From positions 1-5,738 of the forward strand of contig CALIDR010000111.1 of NCBI GenBank assembly GCA_938022295.1: a DNA stretch of 5,738 nucleotides. Direction: 5' to 3'. The notes beneath the pieces were generated by a model. It searched no databases, was not told where the DNA came from, and was given only the letters and a program-made list of their open reading frames with translations. The stretch comes from an uncultured Burkholderiaceae bacterium. GTDB taxonomy: Bacteria; Pseudomonadota; Gammaproteobacteria; Burkholderiales; Burkholderiaceae_C. The position numbers and the translations under genes are program-made. This document shows positions 1 to 5,589 of the stretch, piece by piece. Position 1 is the first letter of the stretch. Each line of letters begins with the position of its first letter.

Positions 1-1251
1 CAGGCCCGCGGTCTCGAACGGCCGCGGATCGTCGGCGACCGGATTCGGCTGCAGGCGCACGCCGGGCGTGATCGCCGCTGCGCGCAGCGCGACGTAGGTC
101 GGGTTCACCAGGCCGCGCGCGGGCACGGGCACGAAGTCGGCGTCGGCCATCCAGACCGCGCGGTCGGCGAACGCGATGCGCATCGCGTCGGCCATCACGG
201 TGGCGGTGTTCGGCGACCCGAAGCCGAAGCCGGCCGAGGCGTCGCCGATCGGGAAGCGCTCGAGCATGCCGAGCACCTGCAGCACCGTCAGCGCGCCCGA
301 CGACGGCGGCCCCATCGACTTGAGCGTGTAGCCGCGGTAGGTACCCGCGATCGGCGCGCGCACGGCCGGCCGGTAGGCCTCGAGGTCGGCCAGCGTCATG
401 CTGCCGCCCTTGCCGCCCGGCGCCTGCGGCCGGTTCCACGTCTGGCCCTCGACGATGCCCAGCGCGATGTCGCAGCCCTTGTCGGGCATCACCTTGTAGA
501 AGCAGTCGGCGCCGTGGCGGGCGATGAGGCGCAACGTCTCGGCCAGCGGCTTGTTGTCGACGATCGAGCCGACGGCGCGGAAGTCGCCGCCGGGGCAGAA
601 GTACTCGGACGCCTCGGGCGAGTTGCGCGAGCGGGCGTTGACGTTGTTGCAGGCGGTGCTGCTGACGAAGCGCGGCGTGGCGGCGAAGCCGCGGTCGGCC
701 AGCTCGATCGCCGGCTGCAGCACGCGGTCGAAGCCCATCGTGCCGAAGCGCTGCAGCGCCAGCTCGGTGCCGCGCACCATGCCCGGCACGCCCACCGCGA
801 CGCCCTGCAGCGATGCGCTCGGCACGCCGACGAACATGTCGCGCGTGGCGCCGGCCGGAGCGGTCTCGCGGCTGTCGATCGTGACCGTCTCCCCGGTGCG
901 AGCGACGTGGATCATCATGAAGCCGCCGCCGCCGATGCCGGCCGACTGCGGCTCGACGACGTTGAGCGCGTAGGCGATCGCCACCGCGGCGTCGATCGCG
1001 TTGCCGCCCTGCTCGAGGATCCTGGCGCCCGCCTCGGCTCCGTACGGGTTCGCGACCGCCACCACGCCCTGGCGGAACGCCCGCCCGGCCCAGGACGGCG
1101 GGTTACCCTGCGCCTGCGGCGGCAGCGTGACGGCTCGTTCGACGCCGAGCGTCGCCGCGTCGGCAATGGCCGCCGGCGGCAGGCCGCAGCCGATCGCCGC
1201 GGCCACGGCCAGGGGCGCCCAGCGGGCGCGGTCAAGGAAGGTTCGATGCAC
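1..1251 (-). CDS. ggt: Gamma-glutamyltransferase, secreted, N-terminal part (cut by window edge)
   Basis: This gene encodes the N-terminal 417 codons of a gamma-glutamyltransferase, a periplasmic N-terminal-nucleophile hydrolase that cleaves or transfers the gamma-glutamyl group of glutathione and related compounds. The frame is open to the window edge. The start is GTG at 1251, seven bases after GAGGAG; no ATG fits better. Residues 1-30 form a signal peptide (RARW, then a hydrophobic Ala-rich stretch) with a likely cleavage site AIA|D at 30/31. Family motifs seen: GGNAIDAA around N84, the GIGGGGFMM glycine loop at 105-113, DSRETAP with R128 at the place of the substrate-carboxylate arginine (R114 in E. 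coli), ATRDMF just after it, GPPSSG at 314-319 and DAMRIAFADR further on. The sequence ends at FETAGL, which in the family lies shortly before the catalytic threonine that becomes the small-subunit N-terminus. That residue is outside the window, so activity cannot be judged. C201, C219, C250 and C260 are unusual for the family. Confidence 0.93.
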   Translation of the reverse strand, partial: MHRTFLDRARWAPLAVAAAIGCGLPPAAIADAATLGVERAVTLPPQAQGNPPSWAGRAFRQGVVAVANPYGAEAGARILEQGGNAIDAAVAIAYALNVVEPQSAGIGGGGFMMIHVARTGETVTIDSRETAPAGATRDMFVGVPSASLQGVAVGVPGMVRGTELALQRFGTMGFDRVLQPAIELADRGFAATPRFVSSTACNNVNARSRNSPEASEYFCPGGDFRAVGSIVDNKPLAETLRLIARHGADCFYKVMPDKGCDIALGIVEGQTWNRPQAPGGKGGSMTLADLEAYRPAVRAPIAGTYRGYTLKSMGPPSSGALTVLQVLGMLERFPIGDASAGFGFGSPNTATVMADAMRIAFADRAVWMADADFVPVPARGLVNPTYVALRAAAITPGVRLQPNPVADDPRPFETAGL

Positions 1252-1258
1252 GGGCGGG

Positions 1259-1266
1259 CTCCTCTC
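1259..1266 (-). promoter_or_regulatory. Ribosome binding site deciding the GTG start of ggt
   Basis: On the minus strand the sequence reads GAGAGGAG, then seven bases, then GTG at 1251. This is a good Shine-Dalgarno match at normal spacing and is the reason for choosing the GTG start. The peptide from this GTG begins directly with a plausible signal sequence. Confidence 0.7.
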
Positions 1267-1289
1267 GTCGGGTGCAACGGGTTGTCGGC

Positions 1290-1308
1290 CACGGCCCGCG
1301 AGGCCGTG
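1290..1308 (-). repeat. Perfect 7-bp hairpin in the ggt upstream region
   Basis: CACGGCC (1290-1296) and GGCCGTG (1302-1308) are exact reverse complements around a 5-base loop. The hairpin lies about 40 bases before the ggt start and has no following T-run in either direction. It could be a leader structure or operator, or a chance product of the high GC content. No promoter boxes could be called with confidence in the 1252-1417 gap. Confidence 0.35.
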
Positions 1309-1366
1309 CCGGCGGGGCCGTGACGACCCCGCGGTCCGAGTAGACCGGCCGCACGCGCGCCGGCGA

Positions 1367-1398
1367 CGCAAAGCCCCTGACACGCGTGCGGGCTTGCG
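1367..1398 (-). terminator. Terminator-like hairpin after the iron alcohol dehydrogenase gene
   Basis: Read on the minus strand, CGCAAGCCC and GGGCTTTGCG pair as a 6-bp stem, a one-base T bulge and three more pairs, around a 13-base loop. The structure begins about 20 bases after the stop codon at 1418-1420, which fits a transcription terminator for the dehydrogenase and would separate it from ggt. There is only a short T-run (TTT), inside the stem, so it is not a classical strong intrinsic terminator. The same stretch also contains an alternative, wider 8-bp pairing, CGCACGCG (1350-1357) with CGCGTGCG (1383-1390). Confidence 0.45.
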
Positions 1399-1417
1399 GC
1401 GCCGCGGCTGCCGTGCT

Positions 1418-2782
1418 TCAGGCCGCGCGTCGCGCCCGCGTGCCGGCAGCGGCGCGCACCTGCGGTGCCGCAGCCGCGGCCCGCCGCTTGGCCGCCGGCG
1501 CGGCGGCGCTCGGACGGCGCTTGCGCGCCGGCGCGGCCTTGGCGTCGTCGGCGGTGGGCAGCACTTCGCGCAGCAATGCCTCGGCGTCGGCCTGCGTCAT
1601 CACGCGCGGCACCGGGTAGTTGAAGTTGGCCTCGCTGCAGGCGGCGGCGGCCAGGCGCGGGACGTCGGCCTCGCGCAGCGCGTCGAGCCGGCGCGGGATG
1701 CCGACGCGGTCGCCGAGCGCCTGCACCGCGTCGATGAAGCGCTGCGCGAGCGTCGTGTCGTCGGCGGGGTCGTCGTCGGCCGCCGCGCCGATGCGCCGCG
1801 CCAGCGCCGCCAGCCGCGGCGCCGTGGCGTCGAGCGAGTAGCGCAGCACCGGCGGCAGCATGATCGCGTTGGCCAGCCCGTGCGGCGTGTGGTACAGGCC
1901 GCCGAGCTGGTGCGCGATCGCGTGCACGTTGCCGACGTTGGCGCGCGTGAACGCCATGCCGGCGTAGGTCGAGGCGAGCGCCATGCGCTCGCGCGCGTGC
2001 AGGTCGTCGCCGTGCGCGTAGGCCTGCGGCAGGTGCTCGAAGATCATGCCCACCGCGGCGAGCGCGAGGCGGTCGGTGGCCGGCGTGGCCCACTGGCTGA
2101 CGTAGGCCTCGACGGCGTGCGTCAGCGCGTCCATCCCGGTCGCGGCGGTCACCGCCGGTGGCAGCCCCGTCATCAGCGTCGGGTCGAGCGCGGCCATGTC
2201 GGGCACGATGCGGGTGTCGGCGACGACGAGCTTGCGCTGCGCCTCGGGGTCGGAGATCACCGCCGCCACCGTCACCTCGGAGCCGGTGCCGGCGGTGGTC
2301 GGCACGGCGTAGATCGGCACCGGCCCGTGCAGGCCGCGGAAGTAGCCGGCGAGCGCGCGCGGCGACTTGCGGTTGGCCGCGGCCAGCGCGATCACCTTGG
2401 CGGCGTCCATCACCGAGCCGCCGCCCACGGCCAGCACGGCGTCGCAGCGCCGCGCGCGCATCAGCGCCAGGCCCCGCTCGACGATGGGGATCGGCGCGTC
2501 GGGCGTGACCTCGTCGAACACGACGACTTCGCTGCCGCCGGCGGCGAGCGCCTCGACGATCGGCGCCAGCAGCTTCAGGCGCACGATCATCGCGTCGGTG
2601 ACGACGAGGATGCGCCGGTGGCCGAAGTCGCCCACCGAGCGCGCGAGCCGCTGCGCGGCGCCGGGGCCCACGAGCAGCACCGGCTGCGGGATCGGCACCA
2701 GCCGGGTCACGACGCCGGCCACGCGCTTGATCACGGGCAAACCCGTGGTGCGCGCGAGCTCGCCGATCGACGGGTTGCTCAT
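1418..2782 (-). CDS. Iron-containing (group III) alcohol dehydrogenase with basic C-terminal tail
   Basis: A 454-residue NAD(P)-dependent alcohol dehydrogenase of the metal-dependent group III family (relatives of FucO and YqhD), interconverting aldehydes and alcohols in the cytoplasm. Visible signatures: the nucleotide-binding GGGSxxDxxK at 120-129 (S123, D126, K129), the PTTAGTGSEVT segment at 161-171, and all four metal ligands at the expected spacing: D218 and H222 in TGMDALTHAVEAY, H291 in HAIAHQLGG and H301 in TPHG. The core ends near residue 408. Residues 411-454 add a tail rich in Arg, Ala, Pro and Lys that most family members lack. The start is ATG at 2782 with an excellent GGAGGA six bases upstream. 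It is transcribed divergently from the acyl reductase-like gene, 62 bp away, which suggests that its substrate is the aldehyde made by that enzyme; this is inferred from context. The exact substrate and the metal (Fe versus Zn) cannot be read from the sequence. Confidence 0.93.
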   Translation of the reverse strand: MSNPSIGELARTTGLPVIKRVAGVVTRLVPIPQPVLLVGPGAAQRLARSVGDFGHRRILVVTDAMIVRLKLLAPIVEALAAGGSEVVVFDEVTPDAPIPIVERGLALMRARRCDAVLAVGGGSVMDAAKVIALAAANRKSPRALAGYFRGLHGPVPIYAVPTTAGTGSEVTVAAVISDPEAQRKLVVADTRIVPDMAALDPTLMTGLPPAVTAATGMDALTHAVEAYVSQWATPATDRLALAAVGMIFEHLPQAYAHGDDLHARERMALASTYAGMAFTRANVGNVHAIAHQLGGLYHTPHGLANAIMLPPVLRYSLDATAPRLAALARRIGAAADDDPADDTTLAQRFIDAVQALGDRVGIPRRLDALREADVPRLAAAACSEANFNYPVPRVMTQADAEALLREVLPTADDAKAAPARKRRPSAAAPAAKRRAAAAAPQVRAAAGTRARRAA

Positions 2783-2844
2783 GTTCTTCCTCCATCATTG
2801 CGGTTGCCACCACCACGCCGCGGCGCGGCCACGAAGGCGAGAGT
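2783..2844. promoter_or_regulatory. Divergent intergenic region with both ribosome binding sites and a palindrome
   Basis: This 62-bp gap lies between two start codons pointing away from each other. It holds GGAGGA for the dehydrogenase (minus strand, 2793-2788) and AAGG for the reductase (plus strand, 2834-2837, seven bases before ATG). A perfect 10-bp palindrome, CGCCGCGGCG, occupies 2816-2825 and could be an operator, although GC-only palindromes are common at this composition. The gap is too short for two independent non-overlapping promoters with leaders, so at least one promoter must overlap the other or reach into the opposite gene. I found no convincing -35/-10 pair. Confidence 0.6.
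2788..2793 (-). promoter_or_regulatory. Strong ribosome binding site of the alcohol dehydrogenase
   Basis: The minus strand reads GGAGGA, part of GGAGGAAG, ending five to six bases before ATG at 2782. It fixes the start against two nearby upstream ATG triplets at 2795 and 2798, which are in a different reading frame. Confidence 0.8.
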
Positions 2845-4974
2845 ATGAAGACCGTCGTCAGCATCAGCCTCGGATCGAGCCGTCACGACTTCGATTTCAC
2901 CACCCGCATGCTCGGCCAGCGCCTGCACGTGCGGCGGCTGGGCACCAACGGCAGCCTCGCGCGGGCCGCCAAGCTCGTGCGGCAGTGGGACGGACAGGCG
3001 GCGGCGATCGGCGTGGGCCTGGTCAAGGACAGCGACGGCGCGGCCGCGCGCGCCGACACCGAGCGCGCGCAGCGGCTGGCCGCCGCCGCGGCGACGACAC
3101 CGGTGACCACCGGCGAGCGGCTCGCCGACATCCTGCAGGAGTGGGCGGTGCGCCACGCGCAGGGCGAACTCGGCCACTACTTCGACAACGCGCGCGTGCT
3201 GTTCTTCTCGGGGCTGGCCAACCGCAAGCTCGCCCACACGATGGCCGAGTACACCGAGAACCTGCGCTTCGCCGACCCGGTGCGCCAGCTCGGCGTGCCC
3301 AAGCTGCTCGGCTCGCTCGACGCGCTGCAGCTGTACGCCAGCGGCGCCCACCTGGTGGCCGACTGGGTGCCGCCGCGGCTGACGCCGCCGGCGCTGCTCG
3401 CGCAGTGGGCGCAGCACGTGCTGCGCCAGGCGCTGCACAAGGCCACCGTCGTCGTCGCGCCGGTGCACGAGCTCGACGCGTTCGGCGCCCACGAGCTCGC
3501 CGGCAAGACGGTCGTCACGTCCACCGTCAGCGAGCGCCGGCTCGAGGCGCTGCGCGACAAGGGCGTGATGATGGTCATCGACGGCGCGCCGCTGATCGAC
3601 GGCCACGTCGTCGGCCCCGACCTGCTGCACGCGATGATCGTCGCCGCCACCGGCAAGGCGCCCGACGAACTGCTCGAGGACGACCTGCTCGAGATCCTGG
3701 CCGGCCTGCAGCTCGCGCCGCGCATCCTGTACCCGAACGGGTTCCGGCGCGTCAACCGCTTCGCGTTCGTGATCCATCCGCTGTCGCAGGAGTACTTCAA
3801 GATCGTCAAGCCGGTGGAGATCCTGTCGCAGGTCTCGCCGCCGCTGTTCCTCGACACGCTGGAGAAGGTGCTCGCCTACGCGCCGCCGTTCGTCTACTCG
3901 CGCGTGACCGGCATCCGCAGCCCCACCGGCGTCGAGGCCGAGGGCTGGCTGATCAGCGTCGGCGGCACGCCGCGCGAGATCATGAGCCACCCGCCCGAAT
4001 TCACCTACAAGCGGCTGCTCGCCGCCGCCGAGATGGCCAAGCGGCTGGGCGCGCAGATCATGGGCCTGGGCGCGTTCACGAAGGTCGTCGGCGACGCCGG
4101 CGCGACGGTGGCGCGGCGCGCGCCGCTGCCGATCACGACCGGCAACAGCTACAGCGCCTCGGGGGCGCTGTGGGCCGCGCACGACGCGCTGCTGCGCCTG
4201 GGCCTGCTGCCGCCGCCGAAGGGCAAGGAGCGCGTCGCCTTCAAGGCGATGGTGGTCGGCGCCACCGGCTCGATCGGCAGCGCCTGCGCGCGGCTGCTCG
4301 TGCGCGCGGCCGAGGAGGTCTACCTGGTGTCGCCCGAGACGGCCAAGCTGCTGGCGCTGAAGGAGTCGATCCTGCGCGAGACGCCTGACGCGAAGGTGCA
4401 CCTGGCCGCGCGCGCCGACCGCCACCTCGGCGAGATGGACATGATCGTCACCGCGACCTCCGGCGCGGGCAAGAAGGTGCTCGACATCATGAAGGTCAAG
4501 CCCGGCTGCGTGATCACCGACGTCGCGCGGCCGCTGGACCTGCCGCCCGAGGAGGTCGCCAAGCGACCCGACGTGCTGGTGATCGAGTCCGGCGAGATCG
4601 AGCTGCCGGGCGACGTGAAGATGAAGAACATCGGCCTGCCGCCCGGCGTGGTCTACGCGTGCCTGGCGGAGACGATCGTGCTCGCGCTCGAGGGCCGGTT
4701 CGAGAACTTCACCGTCGGCCGGCACATCGAGTGGGAGAAGGTGCGCGAGATCTACAAGCTCGGCCTCAAGCACGGCATGAAGCTCGCCGCGATCAGCGGC
4801 GTGCACGGCGTGTTCACCGACGAGGACATCGCGCGCGTGCGCGAACTGGCGCTGGCCGCGCGGGCGCAGCGCGCGGCGCGCGGCCCTGCGCGGCGGTCCG
4901 CCGCGACGGCGCCGGCGAAGAAGCGCACGCGCCGCGCCACGGGCGCGCGCGCCGGCGCCGCGGTCGCCGGCTGA
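2845..4974 (+). CDS. Two-module acyl-ACP/acyl-CoA reductase-like protein (AAR-type) with N-terminal extra domain
   Basis: A 709-residue, probably cytoplasmic protein with no signal peptide or membrane segment. Residues ~303-655 match, from memory, the order of motifs in cyanobacterial long-chain acyl-ACP reductase, which makes fatty aldehydes with NADPH: RFAFVIHPLS (305-314), TPREIM (375-380), GLGAFTKVV (407-415), ITTGNSYSA (430-438), the dinucleotide loop VVGATGSIGSA (470-480), and YACLAET with C606 at the position of the acyl-accepting cysteine (C294 in Synechococcus elongatus), followed by LEGRFENFTVGR. Residues 1-~300 (VSISLGSS, RRLGTNGS, KTVVTSTVS at 221-229, then LRDKGVMMVIDG) are a separate domain resembling Firmicutes proteins labelled quinate 5-dehydrogenase. 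Cyanobacterial AAR is about 341 residues, so this protein is twice as long. Residues ~671-709 form an Arg/Ala-rich tail. The start is ATG at 2845, seven bases after AAGG. The divergent alcohol dehydrogenase suggests acyl-to-alcohol conversion. The fold assignment is fairly sure; substrate and direction are inferred. Confidence 0.85.
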   Translation: MKTVVSISLGSSRHDFDFTTRMLGQRLHVRRLGTNGSLARAAKLVRQWDGQAAAIGVGLVKDSDGAAARADTERAQRLAAAAATTPVTTGERLADILQEWAVRHAQGELGHYFDNARVLFFSGLANRKLAHTMAEYTENLRFADPVRQLGVPKLLGSLDALQLYASGAHLVADWVPPRLTPPALLAQWAQHVLRQALHKATVVVAPVHELDAFGAHELAGKTVVTSTVSERRLEALRDKGVMMVIDGAPLIDGHVVGPDLLHAMIVAATGKAPDELLEDDLLEILAGLQLAPRILYPNGFRRVNRFAFVIHPLSQEYFKIVKPVEILSQVSPPLFLDTLEKVLAYAPPFVYSRVTGIRSPTGVEAEGWLISVGGTPREIMSHPPEFTYKRLLAAAEMAKRLGAQIMGLGAFTKVVGDAGATVARRAPLPITTGNSYSASGALWAAHDALLRLGLLPPPKGKERVAFKAMVVGATGSIGSACARLLVRAAEEVYLVSPETAKLLALKESILRETPDAKVHLAARADRHLGEMDMIVTATSGAGKKVLDIMKVKPGCVITDVARPLDLPPEEVAKRPDVLVIESGEIELPGDVKMKNIGLPPGVVYACLAETIVLALEGRFENFTVGRHIEWEKVREIYKLGLKHGMKLAAISGVHGVFTDEDIARVRELALAARAQRAARGPARRSAATAPAKKRTRRATGARAGAAVAG
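4951..4971 (+). repeat. GC hairpin abutting the stop codon of the acyl reductase-like gene
   Basis: GCCGGCG (4951-4957) and CGCCGGC (4965-4971) are exact reverse complements with a 7-base loop, ending on the base before the TGA at 4972-4974. A 12-bp palindrome, GGCGCGCGCGCC (4942-4953), overlaps its left side. There is no T-run after it, so it is a possible mRNA 3' structure or pause rather than a clear terminator. It may reflect only the low-complexity Ala/Gly/Arg coding of the tail. Confidence 0.25.
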
Positions 4975-5044
4975 CCCCGTCGGCGGTGGTGCGACCGGCA
5001 CGCGAAGACACTGCCGTCGACGGCGCAACCCCGGGGGGTCACGG

Positions 5045-5434
5045 ATGCTGCGCCGCATCGAGATCCACGTCGGCGACCTCGGGCGTTCGATCGCGTTCTG
5101 GTCGCCGTTCATGGAGCGCCTCGGCTGGCAGGCCGACCGCTGGTCCGACGGCATGAACTGCCTGCACGAACGCACGTACCTGTGCTTCCTGCAGGCGCCG
5201 GCGGAGCACCTCGCGGCGGGCTATCACCGCAAGCGCATCGGGCTGAACCACCTCGCGTTCCACGGCCGCTCGCGCGCGCACGTCGACGAGATGGCGGCGT
5301 GGGTGCGCTCGGCGGGCGACACGCTGCTCTACCAGGACCGTTACCCGATCGCGAGCGGCCCCGATCACGACGCGATGTACTGCGAGGATCCCGACCGCAT
5401 CAAGGTCGAAGTCGTCGCGCCCGACGAACCCTGA
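5045..5434 (+). CDS. VOC-superfamily (glyoxalase/dioxygenase fold) protein
   Basis: A 129-residue single-domain protein of the vicinal oxygen chelate superfamily, whose paired beta-alpha-beta-beta-beta modules form a metal site used for isomerisation, ring cleavage or drug sequestration. Module one opens with RRIEIHVGDLGRSIAFW (H8 as putative metal ligand) and runs into the LGW turn. Module two opens with GLNHLAFHG (H69) and closes with AMYCEDPDRIKVEVVAP, giving E122 as the last ligand. The usual DPDG turn has Arg instead of Gly. Length is normal for single-domain members. The start is ATG at 5045; the only upstream purine-rich stretch is a G-run (GGGGGGT, 5033-5039), so initiation may be modest. 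It lies 70 bp downstream of the reductase-like gene on the same strand and could be read through from it, but the gap and the hairpins leave co-transcription open. The substrate cannot be assigned. Confidence 0.85.
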   Translation: MLRRIEIHVGDLGRSIAFWSPFMERLGWQADRWSDGMNCLHERTYLCFLQAPAEHLAAGYHRKRIGLNHLAFHGRSRAHVDEMAAWVRSAGDTLLYQDRYPIASGPDHDAMYCEDPDRIKVEVVAPDEP

Positions 5435-5439
5435 TCGCA

Positions 5440-5479
5440 CTTCGGCGCCTCCTGCAAGTCCGTGTTCGACTTGCCGAAG
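5440..5479 (+). terminator. Composite hairpin after the VOC gene
   Basis: Two nested stems fold here: an outer CTTCGG (5440-5445) with CCGAAG (5474-5479), and an inner CAAGTC (5455-5460) with GACTTG (5468-5473) around a 7-base loop, leaving nine unpaired bases on the 5' side. It starts five bases after the stop codon. There is no T-run after it, so it may be a Rho-assisted terminator or a structure protecting the mRNA 3' end. Twelve base pairs in a 40-base span directly after a stop codon make function more likely than chance. Confidence 0.45.
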
Positions 5480-5589
5480 GCCATGAAGGTGAGCGGTCGA
5501 TATCGGCCCTTTGGGCGCGTTCGTGAAGGTCGGCTCTTTTCGGGCGATGTGCGGCGGTCGCGGCGTCGCGCCAGGCGGCACCCGCTGCG

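Noticed and set aside
10..1251. Lipoprotein signal in the gamma-glutamyltransferase leader (AIGC, C22)
   Set aside because: The -3 position is Ala rather than Leu, and a good signal peptidase I site (AIA|D at 30/31) follows, so an ordinary secreted form is more likely.
514..1323. Plus-strand open frames across the gamma-glutamyltransferase region
   Set aside because: The minus strand encodes an unmistakable gamma-glutamyltransferase through the same bases, so these are antisense shadows.
2775..2803. Possible sigma-70 promoter boxes (TTGCTC at 2775-2780, CATCAT at 2793-2798)
   Set aside because: The spacing between them is 12 bases instead of about 17 and the -10 match is weak, so no promoter is claimed.
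1001..2848. Long plus-strand open frame opposite the dehydrogenase
   Set aside because: Its translation is Arg/His/Gly/Val-rich with no domain, and the opposite strand carries a fully recognisable enzyme.
915..2864. A 649-codon minus-strand open frame spanning the alcohol dehydrogenase and the start of ggt
   Set aside because: It is out of frame with both recognisable proteins, which are complete and motif-rich in their own frames; its translation is Arg/Ala/Gly-rich noise.
2779..5175. A very long open frame on the minus strand opposite the acyl reductase-like gene (798 codons)
   Set aside because: It is rich in His, Arg, Asp, Gln and Leu in the way antisense frames of GC-rich genes are, shows no family motif, and is fully explained as the shadow of the plus-strand gene.
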